Counted from the first letter of the stretch, positions 54,573 through 63,210 are shown. The stretch is 64,000 nucleotides of DNA from Nostoc carneum NIES-2107 (GCA_002368155.1 AP018180.1:1380896-1444895), one strand, 5' to 3'. Numbers and translations: made by a program. Notes: generated by a model from the letters alone, not told the origin.

Positions 54573-55754
54573 ATGAGCCAAAAGACTATTCAATGTCGCT
54601 TAATTGCCAGTGAATCTACCCGCCAAAAACTCTGGAAGTTGATGGCAGAATTAAACACACCTCTAATTAACGAACTGCTTGAGCAGCTTAGTAAACATCC
54701 AGATTTGGAAAAATGGCGAAAAAATGGCAAACTGCCGTCAAATGTTGTTTACCAAATTTGCCAACCCCTGAAAACTCACCCTAGCTTTAAAGGTCAGCCT
54801 AGTCGTTTCTATCTATCAGCAATTCATGTTGTTGATTACATCTACAAATCTTGGCTGGCTATACAGAAACGTCTACAGCAGCAGCTAGATGGCAAATTAC
54901 GCTGGATAGAAATGCTCAACAGCGATGCTGAATTAGTAGAAATTAGTGGTTGCAGCTTAGAGGCTATTCGTACTAAAGCTGCTGAGATTTTGGCAATGAC
55001 TACACTAGAATCTAGCTCTAATACTTCTGTAACTAAAACAAAAAATACAAAGAAATCAAAAAATTCAAATTCGTCCGCTTCCAATAGTGACAGGAGTTTA
55101 TCTCATAAACTATTTGACGCTTACCAAGAAACTGATGACATACTCAGTCGTAGTGCCATTAGCTATCTGCTGAAAAATGGCTGCAAACTCAATAATAAAG
55201 AAGAAGACCCAGAAAAATTTGCTCAACGCCGCCGTAAGGTTGAAATTCAAATTCAAAGGCTAACAGACAAGCTAACAAGTCGAATTCCCAAGGGTCGGGA
55301 TTTAACGAACTCTAAATGGTTGGAAACACTCTTCACCGCTACAACCACCGTTCCAGAAGATAATACTGAAGCCAAACGCTGGCAGGATATTCTTTTAAGG
55401 CGATCTAGTTCTGTCCCTTTTCCTGTGGTTTTTGAGACTAACGAAGATCTAGTTTGGTCAACGAACGAAAAAAGTAGGTTATGCGTTCACTTCAATGGCT
55501 TAAGCGATTTAACTTTTGAAGTGTATTGCGATAGTCGTCAACTGCATTGGTTTAAACGCTTCTTAGAAGACCAGCAGACCAAACGAAAAAGCAAAAATCA
55601 ACATTCTAGCGGTTTGTTCACCCTGAGAAATGGTCGTTTAGCTTGGCAACAAGGCGAAGGTAAAGGTGAACCTTGGCAACTTCATCGATTAACTCTCTAT
55701 TATCGACAGGATAGGTGCGCTCCCAGCAATAAGGGCGCGGATGTACTGCTGTAG
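54573..55754 (+). pseudogene. cas12k: Cas12k (type V-K effector), C-terminally deleted and fused to tracrRNA sequence
   Basis: 393 codons. Residues 1-377 follow Cas12k closely: MSQKTIQCRLIASESTRQKL, FYLSAIHVVDYIYKSWLAIQ, KRLQQQLDGKLRWIEMLNSD, AISYLLKNGCKLNNKEEDPE, LCVHFNGLSDLTFEVYC. After LHRLTLYY (~55703) the frame reads RQDRCAPSNKGADVLL, which is the tracrRNA gene translated by accident. Intact Cas12k is about 640 residues, so the C-terminal RuvC-like half is gone. It cannot be a working RNA-guided target selector. It keeps a long, undamaged frame, so the deletion appears recent. Confidence 0.9.
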
Positions 55755-55792
55755 TGGCTACTAAATCACCCCCGACCAAGGGGGAACCCTCC
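55703..55792 (+). ncRNA. tracrRNA of the type V-K CAST, 3' half only
   Basis: GACAGGATAGGTGCGCTCCC, then the stem region GCAATAAGGGCGCGGATG, GCTGTAGTGGCTACTAAATC, the hairpin CACCCCCGACCAAGGGGG and the anti-repeat AACCCTCC are as I recall for the Scytonema CAST tracrRNA. The upstream ~120 bases, with the 5' stem-loops and the promoter, are replaced by cas12k coding sequence. The anti-repeat matches GGTGGGTT of the CRISPR repeat. Without its promoter it could only be transcribed from the cas12k promoter. Confidence 0.85.
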
Positions 55793-55994
55793 CCAATTCT
55801 TCATTTGAAGGACTAAAATCAAGGCAAAATTTCCAAGATGGCCGCGCAATTTCCAAATTGCTTGTCCAGTCTAAATTTCATTGTTTTTTATCCAAGACAT
55901 GATTTTTGAGACTTAGGCTCAAATAGAAATTTAGGAGACATCCGCGCTAAGGACATCTAGAAACTTTGCACTACAATATTTTGAAACTGGGTCG

Positions 55995-56173
55995 GTGACA
56001 ACAACCCTCCCGGAACTGGGTGGGTTGAAAGTTGAGGGAGAATTATTTCGATTTAATACTCCAACGTGACAACAACCCTCCCGGAACTGGGTGGGTTGAA
56101 AGAAAAAGTTTTTAGATCACTCAACGATAAATGGTGGTGACAACAACCCTCCCGGAAATGGGTGGGTTGAAAG
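55995..56173 (+). CRISPR. Type V-K CRISPR array, 3 repeats and 2 spacers
   Basis: Repeats of 37 bp at 55995-56031, 56066-56102 and 56137-56173, beginning GTGACAACAACCCTCCCGGA and ending GGGTGGGTTGAAAG. The third differs by one base (AAATGGG for AACTGGG). Spacers are 34 bp each (56032-56065 and 56103-56136). Repeat type, orientation and position after the tracrRNA are those of CAST arrays. No other cas gene is near, so spacers could not be acquired locally. Confidence 0.95.
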
Positions 56174-56219
56174 ACTCCAATCCTTTTATGAAAAATTTTC
56201 CCCACCAGGACATAGCAAA

Positions 56220-56243
56220 AACCCACCCATTACCTGGAGGGTT
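56220..56243 (-). repeat. Inverted degenerate CRISPR-repeat copy
   Basis: AACCCACCCATTACCTGGAG followed by GGTT is close to the reverse complement of the repeat core (AACCCTCCCGGAACTGGGTG, then GGTT), with about six differences. It lies between the array and the probable homing guide. Chance partial symmetry of the repeat core cannot be excluded. Confidence 0.45.
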
Positions 56244-56320
56244 ATCCTGGAAATATTTTTCCAAATCATAGCCAGAACTGCTTGTGGTTTTAAATTTTAA
56301 AAGTCCTAACAAGAATTAGA

Positions 56321-56350
56321 GGGTTGAAAGAAGTCTCCTCACACCACACA
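56321..56350 (+). ncRNA. Probable delocalised homing crRNA (psi-crRNA)
   Basis: The 3' end of the repeat, GGGTTGAAAG (56321-56330), recurs alone ~150 bases after the array, preceded by AATTAGA and followed by a candidate guide AAGTCTCCTCACACCACAC. Type V-K transposons carry such a partial repeat with a short guide near the right end that directs insertion next to a fixed chromosomal site, often a tRNA gene. The target was not found in this window. Confidence 0.65.
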
Positions 56351-56381
56351 AAAAGCTATTTGTCACAATACTGTAGCCAAA

Positions 56382-57701
56382 TTACGAGGGTTCAACGGCT
56401 GTAGAAGCATTGTGAATACGACCAAGAGAGGTAAGCTTGGCAAAAATCTGGGATAATAAAATAGGCTCTGGTGGTTCTGGAAGCATTTTTAACATTTCCC
56501 GAACATATCGAAAACCACGACAATAAGCCAGAAGATCAACAATGCCAGAGCCAGGATTATCTTGACGGAACTGAGCTAGAAGATAATGAGATAAATTGAC
56601 CATAAAAAATGAAAGGTTGACAGCATTAGTCACAGCAGTTTGACCCCTGTTCATGAAATCTTCCAATCCCCAAAATTGTTTGGCATCACGAAAATTAAAT
56701 TCGATTTGGAAGCGCAGTTTATAGTAGTCGATTATTTTCTCGTATGATAAACTTAGGTCACTAGAAAACAAAATTATGTGACTGCGATCATCTGTTTTCA
56801 GATTAGTTCTTACCAAAATCACTACATTCAGAGGCTGGGCAAATTCTTTGTGAAGGAGAGTGCATTGATAAGTATCTGTTTGGATATCTTCTTCAATACT
56901 ACTTTGATGCAAATATTCCTGGGGAATATTACGCCAGTCCAGCTTATCACCGTATTTACGACGAGAACGATGATTGGGGTCAGAATGTTGGTAAGGTATA
57001 TATAACGCAGAATCGTGGCGCAACTTGGAAATTATGTGTAACTTTACCTGCCTAGCCATCTGCAAAGCATTATTGTTCCCAAAGTGACCATCTACGACTA
57101 AGTAAGTGAGAGGAAGAAAGTTAGCTATTAACTTAAATAGCTCATTAATCATCTTCTGAATTCTTAGTAATTCAGCTGTAAAAATCACCTCCTGTTTATT
57201 TTTGTTCTTACTTCCTTTTGGTCGTCCGCGCCCACGTTTTTCTTGTGGTTTTATTTCTGGGCTTGGTGAGACAATACTTTTTTCTACATCGCTCTTGATT
57301 ACCTGTTCTATCTGAATCGGAAATGAGTGTCTTTTTTGAACACTGACTAATGATAATGTAAAAAAAGAAAGACCCGATATTGGTTTACTTATTAGACTGG
57401 AAAAGAACCTATCTAATCCATAAGTTTTTTTCCCGGCTTTGCTTATTACTACTTCGTCTCCTGCCAACAAATAAACATCATTTGGGCAAAACAAATGCCG
57501 TCGAAAAAATACCCACAACACCGTTGCCCACGGTATGACTGTACGAAAGAATCTGATTACCGACCGATAACTACCACCACTAAGCGTCCAACGCGAAATT
57601 CCCAACATCGTTACTCGCCCACTCATGGCTAACATCGCCATAATGATCTGGCTCAATTGCCGCATCGTCGTCACTTTTATTTCTGGTAGCAGGCATTGCA
57701 A
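56382..57701 (-). pseudogene. IS4-type transposase, cut at its 5' end by IS1182
   Basis: About 440 residues. The catalytic residues are in LLAGDEVVISKAGKKTYGLD, LVVDGHFGNN and YYKLRFQIEFNFRDAKQFWG, the last giving the IS4 YREK signature exactly (Y-2-R-3-E-6-K). A KRGRGRPKGSKNK segment precedes the second motif. The frame continues without a start past 57701 (ALLQCLLPEIKVTTM) into the CTAG border of IS1182, so the original first residues are missing; the first usable ATG is at 57665. The left end of the element abuts the CAST right-end region near 56370. Confidence 0.75.
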
Positions 57702-57710
57702 CAGTGCTAG

Positions 57711-59517
57711 AACACCGATTCAGTAATGGAGAAACGAAAGCAAATCAAGCTGATATAGAGTAAAAGGATGAAGGTAAAAATAGAGCAAAATCTTATCAGG
57801 TAATGATTGTAGCCATTAGTAATGGAATATAGAGATTTAATCAACTCTCAAGGAAAAGTGCGCTCAAGTTTCAGGTATATTCGATGTTACACAGATGCAT
57901 GAAAGACCGAGAGTATACCTATGCGTCCAGTCCATTGGCATCCACCGACCGAACTTAACGCTCAAGAGCAAAAAATCGTCAAGCGGATCAAAAGAGCAAA
58001 GCTATTCACGTTCTTGCGGCAATACCGTCATCAGTTATTTGATGAGGAATTTCAAGAAGAACTGAGCAAGCTTTATGCAGATTCTCCCAAAGGGCATCCA
58101 CCAGTACCTCCAGCACAACTGGCATTAGTGACAATCTTACAAGCTTATACAGGAGCATCCGATGCGGAAGCGATTGAAGCGTTGCTCATGGATAGACGTT
58201 GGCAGTTAGTGCTTGATTGCATTGATTGTGAGCAAGCACCATTTTCTCAAGCGACACTTGCCAGGTTTCGCACAGCACTGATTATCCAAGGACTCGACCG
58301 ACGATTAATTGAGAAAACAGTAAAACTAGCAGAACAGAGCAAGGGTTTTGGCTCAAGGCAATTACGGGCAGCGCTTGATTCCAGCCCCTTGTGGGGAGCA
58401 TCGAAGGTTGAAGATACATATAATTTATTGGGTCACGCGCTCAAAAAAGCGATTGGCGTGATAGCTGTCCAGCAGGGGAGGGGGTTGGCGGAAGTTGCAC
58501 AAGATATTGGGGTAGATATGGTTGCAACTTCAAGCTTGAAAGCGGCTTTAGACTTAAACTGGGATGACCCAGATCAGAAAAATTTGGCCTTGGGGATTGT
58601 ACTGGATGCTTTAGAGAGAGTTGAGACTTTTGTTCAAACACAGCCTACTGAAAATGAACATCCGCTACTTCGTTCAACTCTTGAAACAGCAAGACAAATC
58701 GAAACACAGGATGTGGAAGTTGATGCCAATGGTGAGGTAAAACTGCGCTCTGGTGTTGCCAAAGAACGACGTATTTCAGTTGAAGACGAAGAGATGAGAC
58801 ATGGACGTAAAAGCCGTAGCCAGAAAATTGATGGCTATAAACGTCATGTGTTACGAGATTTAGACAACGGAATGATTCGCGCTGTTGGTATTACCAAAGC
58901 TAATGTCCCAGAAGCATCAGTAACCGATGCGATTACTCAGGACTTACAAACACAAGATGTTGAACTTACCGAATTGCATATTGACCGGGCTTACTTGAGT
59001 AGCTCCTTAGTTAAAAATCGTAGTGAGCAATTGAGTATATACTGTAAGGCTTGGGTCGTCCACAACGGTACAAAATTTGGTAAAACTGCCTTTGTGTTGG
59101 ACTGGGACAATGGTACTATTTGTTGTCCCAATCAGGTAACTTTACCTTTTAGTTTGGGTGCTAAAATTCAGTTCCCACAAGAAGTTTGTGCAACCTGTCC
59201 TCTCAGAGAATCTTGCACCAGTTCACCACGCGGACGTAGTATTTCAATTCATCCAGAAGAACAATTATTTCGAGAGTTACGAGAACGTCAATTAACCCCT
59301 ATTGGACGTGCCAAACTCCGCGAACGCGTTTGTGTTGAGCATTCTTTATCTCATATTGGTCGTTGGCAAGGTGAACAAGCTCGCTATGTTGGTTGTCGCA
59401 AAAACTTATTTGATCTTCGTCGCGTAGCGGTTGTTCATAATCTTCATGTCCTTGCCAAAATTTTTACTCACACTACTGAGCCAGCCTCTACTTCTATTTG
59501 ATTACTGAATCGGTGTT
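57711..59517 (+). mobile_element. IS1182-family insertion sequence
   Basis: Perfect 17-bp inverted repeats AACACCGATTCAGTAAT (57711-57727) and its complement (59501-59517) bound a 1807-bp element, with CTAG directly outside both ends (57707-57710 and 59518-59521). A 4-bp palindromic target fits this family. The element is intact, but its two flanks do not belong together (see the findings). Confidence 0.95.
57921..59501 (+). CDS. IS1182-family transposase
   Basis: 526 residues. The N-terminal DUF772-type region is YADSPKGHPPVPPAQLALVT, followed by RWQLVLDCIDCEQAPFSQAT. The catalytic core has LRAALDSSPLWGASKVEDTY, KIDGYKRHVLRDLDNGMIRA and ELHIDRAYLSSSLV. The C-terminal zinc-binding segment is CATCPLRESCT, followed by VEHSLSHIGRWQGEQARYVG. 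The frame is undisturbed and full length for this family, so the enzyme is probably active. Its stop lies in the right inverted repeat. Confidence 0.93.
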   Translation: MRPVHWHPPTELNAQEQKIVKRIKRAKLFTFLRQYRHQLFDEEFQEELSKLYADSPKGHPPVPPAQLALVTILQAYTGASDAEAIEALLMDRRWQLVLDCIDCEQAPFSQATLARFRTALIIQGLDRRLIEKTVKLAEQSKGFGSRQLRAALDSSPLWGASKVEDTYNLLGHALKKAIGVIAVQQGRGLAEVAQDIGVDMVATSSLKAALDLNWDDPDQKNLALGIVLDALERVETFVQTQPTENEHPLLRSTLETARQIETQDVEVDANGEVKLRSGVAKERRISVEDEEMRHGRKSRSQKIDGYKRHVLRDLDNGMIRAVGITKANVPEASVTDAITQDLQTQDVELTELHIDRAYLSSSLVKNRSEQLSIYCKAWVVHNGTKFGKTAFVLDWDNGTICCPNQVTLPFSLGAKIQFPQEVCATCPLRESCTSSPRGRSISIHPEEQLFRELRERQLTPIGRAKLRERVCVEHSLSHIGRWQGEQARYVGCRKNLFDLRRVAVVHNLHVLAKIFTHTTEPASTSI

Positions 59518-60948
59518 CTAGATCAAGAATGGGTAGATTTTATAATTAAGACTTACACCGATGGCAATAAGGGTAGCAAGCGAATTACCCGGCATCAGGT
59601 GTTTTTAAAGGTGAAAGGTAAAGCCAAAGTAGAAGGTTTAAAAAAAGGTGAGTATCCTAGTCATCAGTCAGTTTATAGAATTCTGGATCAACACATTGAG
59701 GAGAAAGAAAGAAAACGTCATGCACGTAGTCCTGGTTACTCAGGAGAGAAACTCAGCCACATCACCCGTGATGGACGAGAGCTGGAAGTTGAGGGCAGTA
59801 ATGATGTCTGGCAATGTGACCATACTCTTTTAGATATAAGAGTTGTAGACGAGTATGGTGTTTTAGACCGTCCTTGGTTAACTGTTGTGATTGACTCTTA
59901 CTCTCGTTGTGTCATGGGTTTTTATTTAGGGTTTGATAATCCTAGTTCTCAAATTGATGCCCTAGCTCTCCGTCATGCGATTTTGCCCAAGTCTTATGAC
60001 TCTGAGTACCAACTGCATGATGAGTGGCCAGCTTATGGCAAGCCTAATTACTTCTACACCGATGGTGGTAAAGATTTTACTTCCATCCACACTACAGAAC
60101 AAGTTGCAGTGGAAATAGGTTTTAGTTGCGCTCTGAGAAGACGACCTTCTGATGGTGGAATTGTTGAACGCTTTTTTAAAACGCTTAATGACCAACTAAT
60201 AAGTACTTTGCCTGGATATACAGGCTCAAATGTACAGGAACGTCCAGATGATGTTGATAAATATGCTTGCTTAACTCTCAAGAATTTAAAGATTTGTTTA
60301 GTACGTTATATCGTTGCTGAGTACAACCGACACGCAGATTCCAGGATGAAAAACCAGTCTCGAATTGGGCGATGGGAAGCTGGATTGATGACGGAGCCAT
60401 ACCTTTATGATGAATTGGACTTAGCGATTTGTTTAATGAAGCAAGAACGACGCAAAGTTCAAAAATATGGCTGTGTTCAATTTGAAAACTTGACCTATCG
60501 GGCAGATCATATGAAAGGTCGAGATGGAGAAACTGTAGTACTTAGATATGACCCTGCTGACGTAACTACACTTCTTGTTTACAAGATTAATACAGACGGC
60601 ACAGAAGAGTTCCTCGATTATGCCCATGCTCAAGGTTTAGAAACAGAACACCTATCCTTACGAGAACTCAAGGCAATTAATAAGCAGTTAAAAGAAGCAC
60701 GCGAAGAAATCAATAACGGCTCAATTTTAGAAGCAATGCTCGATCGTCAAGCTTTTGTAGAGCAAACAGTTAAACAAAATCGAAAACAACGCAGACAAGC
60801 TGCAAATGAGCAAGTTAATCCTGTAGAGTCAGTGGCTAAGAAATTTGCTATTCCTGAACCAAAAGAAGTCGAGACTGAAAATGAACTAAATACCGAATTA
60901 CCTAAATACCAAGTTCGCTACATGGATGAGTTTTTTGAAGAAGATTAG
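59518..60948 (+). pseudogene. tnsB: TnsB of module B, 5'-truncated
   Basis: A second, diverged type V-K-like TnsB. From the CTAG border at 59518 the frame reads LDQEWVDFIIKTYTDGNKGS, matching the region that begins near residue 110 of module A TnsB. All three catalytic residues remain in VWQCDHTLLD, YFYTDGGKDFTS and GGIVERFFKTLND. The C-terminus is complete (LPGYTGSNVQERPDD, CLMKQERRKVQKYGCVQFEN, and the basic-then-acidic tail ending YMDEFFEED). The N-terminal DNA-binding domains are missing. The internal ATG 59599 would give 449 residues unable to bind the ends. tnsC follows after 9 bases. Confidence 0.88.
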
Positions 60949-60957
60949 GACTAAAAT

Positions 60958-61797
60958 ATGACTAATGAAAGAGCGCTTGCTAAGCAATTTGGTGTGCTTG
61001 AAGAACCTACACCAGAAATCCAAGCTGAAATTGAACGTTTAAGCCGTGAACCTTACTTAGAACTCGACCAAGTTAAACGTTGTCACGCTTGGATGTATGA
61101 GTTGGTAATCTCCAAAATGACTGGATTACTAGTAGGAGAATCACGCTGTGGAAAAACGGTTACTTGCAAAACTTTTGCGCTTAGTTATAACAAATTACGG
61201 CAGGCTAAGGGACAACGTATGAAGCCTGTAGTTTATATCCAGGCTCCCAAAAATTGTGGTTCCAGAGATTTATTTACTAAAATACTGAAAGCTTTAAATA
61301 AACCATCTAACGGAACTATTTCTGACCTGCGAGAACGAACATTAGATAGTTTGGCAATACATCAGGTTGAAATGCTAATTATTGATGAAGCTAACCACCT
61401 GAAGTTAGAGACATTCTCCGATGTGCGGCATATTTATGATGATGATGATTTAAGAATAGCAGTTTTGCTTGTTGGCACGACAAGCCGCCTTTTGGCAGTA
61501 GTTAAACGCGATGAACAAGTAGTTAATCGGTTTCTAGAACAGTTTGAGCTAGATAGATTAGAGGATACTCAATTTAAGCAAATGATTCAAATATGGGAAA
61601 GGGATGTTCTCAGATTACCAGAGGAATCAAAATTGGCAAGTGGTGATAACCTCAAGCTTTTGAGGCAAGCTACAAAGAAATTAATTGGTAGGTTGGATAT
61701 GATTCTCCGTAAAGCTGCCATTCGCTCATTACTGAGAGGACAGAAAAAGGTTGATAAGGATGTTTTGAAAGAAGTAATTGCGGCATCAAAATTGTAA
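60958..61797 (+). CDS. tnsC: TnsC AAA+ regulator of module B
   Basis: 279 residues. Walker A is VGESRCGKTVTCKTF and Walker B is VEMLIIDEANHL; the sensor region is VLLVGTTSRLLAVVKRDEQV and the C-terminal helix bundle IGRLDMILRKAAIRSLLRGQ. It matches the ~276-residue TnsC of type V-K CASTs, which polymerises on DNA and links the target selector to TnsB. The frame is intact, and the gene overlaps nothing; tniQ begins 2 bases after its stop. The sequence is clearly diverged from the Scytonema protein, with Asn-His for Asp-Arg after the Walker B Glu-Ala. Confidence 0.92.
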   Translation: MTNERALAKQFGVLEEPTPEIQAEIERLSREPYLELDQVKRCHAWMYELVISKMTGLLVGESRCGKTVTCKTFALSYNKLRQAKGQRMKPVVYIQAPKNCGSRDLFTKILKALNKPSNGTISDLRERTLDSLAIHQVEMLIIDEANHLKLETFSDVRHIYDDDDLRIAVLLVGTTSRLLAVVKRDEQVVNRFLEQFELDRLEDTQFKQMIQIWERDVLRLPEESKLASGDNLKLLRQATKKLIGRLDMILRKAAIRSLLRGQKKVDKDVLKEVIAASKL

Positions 61798-61798
61798 A

Positions 61799-62320
61799 AT
61801 GGAAAAAAATTTAGATAACAAAAGGCAATTTTGGTTAACCAGGGTAGAGCCTTTTGATGGGGAAAGCATTAGCCATTTTTTAGGTAGATTTCGACGAGCA
61901 AAAGGGAATAAGTTTTCTGCCCCTAGTGGCTTAGGCCATGTCGTTGGGCTTGGAGCAGTGTTGGTACGCTGGGAAAAGTTTTATTTTCATCCATTTCCTA
62001 CTCAGCAAGAGTTAGAGGCTTTAGCTGCTGTAGTTGAACTTGACTCTGACAGATTACGACAGATGCTGCCTCCCGTAGGTGTAGGAATGAAACACAGCCC
62101 AATTCGCTTGTGTGGAGCCTGCTACGCTGAGTCACCATGCCATAAAATCGAGTGGCAGTTTAAAAAGACAGGAGGATGCGATCGCCATCAGTTACGCTTG
62201 TTATCAAAATGCCCTGTCTGCGAAAAACCCTTTGTAATTCCGGCTTTGTGGGTGGAAGGGCAATGTTCCCGATGTTTTACCAGTTTTGCAGAAATGGCAC
62301 AATATCAAAAACCCTACTAA
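61799..62320 (+). CDS. tniQ: TniQ of module B (small type)
   Basis: 173 residues from ATG 61799, immediately after the tnsC stop; an upstream GTG/ATG extension inside tnsC is unneeded. TniQ motifs: WLTRVEPFDGESISHFLGRF, RRAKGNKFSAPSGLGHVVGL. The two zinc-finger blocks are CGACYAESPCHKIEWQF and CDRHQLRLLSKCPVCEKPFV with the final CSRC pair. The length matches TniQ from type V-K CASTs (~167). It bridges Cas12k or another target selector to TnsC. Two extra copies of its C-terminal finger follow downstream. Confidence 0.9.
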   Translation: MEKNLDNKRQFWLTRVEPFDGESISHFLGRFRRAKGNKFSAPSGLGHVVGLGAVLVRWEKFYFHPFPTQQELEALAAVVELDSDRLRQMLPPVGVGMKHSPIRLCGACYAESPCHKIEWQFKKTGGCDRHQLRLLSKCPVCEKPFVIPALWVEGQCSRCFTSFAEMAQYQKPY

Positions 62321-62447
62321 CCAAAAAACTTGCATTGAATTACGATGAGCAGAAGGCGCTTGAGTTGATTAGTAGATGGTTGGAAACTAAAGAAACCGAA
62401 AACTCAAGTTTTTTATCAAACTCTGCCAGGTTAAGAGTTTTTCATCT

Positions 62448-62585
62448 GATCGCCACCAACTCAAGCTATTATCCAAGTGTCGAAACTGTGAAGCACCTTT
62501 CAAAATGCCAGCACTTTGGGAAGATGGGTGTTGCCATAGATGTAGGATGCCTTTTGCACAGATGGCACAGTATCAAAAGAGCTAA
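62448..62585 (+). pseudogene. TniQ C-terminal zinc-finger tail, second copy
   Basis: DRHQLKLLSKCRNCEAPFKM, PALWEDGCCHRCRMPFAQ and MAQYQKS, then a stop, repeat the last ~45 residues of the intact TniQ at about 60% identity, with both CxxC pairs kept. There is no start of its own. The preceding stretch 62321-62447 has protein-like composition (LNYDEQKALELISRWLETKE) but I do not recognise it. Confidence 0.75.
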
Positions 62586-62617
62586 TGATACTAGAAAGAA
62601 GCGTTAAATTAACTAAG

Positions 62618-62812
62618 TTCCGAATTTTTCTGGTTGTCCAGAAAATTTGCACGCTCACAGGGAGTCCCTGCCTATGGCGATCGCCAAATTATTCTTACTG
62701 TTGATGTCATGCGATCGCCTACTATCATTTTAGACATCCCCAACAGTTATGTCTTGCAAACCAAATCTATATATAATTGCGATCGCACTCGAATAACAGC
62801 CCATTGTGTCTA
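62618..62812. repeat. ~195-bp direct repeat, copy 1
   Basis: Starts around the hairpin TTTCTGG-TTGT-CCAGAAA (62627-62644). It shares with 63018-63210 the stretches GCGATCGCCAAATTATTCTT, ACTGTTGATGTCATGCGATC, GACATCCCCAACAGTTATGT and CAAACCAAATCTATATATAA. It follows the second TniQ tail exactly as copy 2 follows the third. The hairpin could act as a terminator. Confidence 0.85.
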
Positions 62813-62874
62813 ATCTTGTATGGGCATTCTTCTGTAATTCTCAATGACGGTGAGTTGAAGAACAACTGAAGGAC

Positions 62875-63015
62875 GATCGCCATCGGTTGGTTTTGTTAAC
62901 AAAATGTACTAAGTGTAAGACTCCCTTCCCAATTCCCGCTGATTGGGAGAAAGGGGAATGTCCTCACTGTTCTTTGCCTTTTGCAGAGATGATAAGTTAC
63001 CAAAAGCGTTTATAG
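62875..63015 (+). pseudogene. TniQ C-terminal zinc-finger tail, third copy
   Basis: DRHRLVLLTKCTKCKTPFPI, PADWEKGECPHCSLPFAE and MISYQKRL, then TAG at 63013-63015, is a third version of the TniQ tail with both CxxC pairs. It has no start codon and is preceded by non-coding sequence. Divergence from the other two copies is substantial, so the duplications are not very recent. Confidence 0.75.
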
Positions 63016-63017
63016 CG

Positions 63018-63210
63018 ATCGCTAAATTTCTGGTTGTCCAGAAAATTGACGAGATGTTACGGAGTGACAGCCTACAGCGATCGCCAAATTATTCTTACTG
63101 TTGATGTCATGCGATCGCCTACAATCGTTGTAGACATCCCCAACAGTTATGTCTCGCAAACCAAATCTATATATAATTGCGATCGCACTTGCATCAACAG
63201 CTTATTGTGC
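63018..63210. repeat. ~195-bp direct repeat, copy 2
   Basis: The second copy of the repeat at 62618, with the same hairpin TTTCTGG-TTGT-CCAGAAA at 63027-63044. The two copies are far more alike than the TniQ tails that precede them, so conversion or selection may have kept them similar. No reading frame of note; a 64-codon ATG frame across it (63034-63228) is not conserved in copy 1. Confidence 0.85.

Noticed and set aside
56121..56312. 63-codon minus frame across the CRISPR array
   Set aside because: It is built from repeat sequence; arrays commonly give such spurious frames.
56340..56382. CTATTTGTCACAATACTGTA as the complete CAST right end
   Set aside because: It resembles a TnsB site, but the expected terminal ACTGTACA is absent and the IS4-type element starts here; I can only say the right end is lost or interrupted.
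62176..62607. 143-codon frame overlapping tniQ
   Set aside because: Its first half is tniQ in another frame; only 62321-62447 has protein-like composition, and the second half overlaps the TniQ tail in the correct frame.
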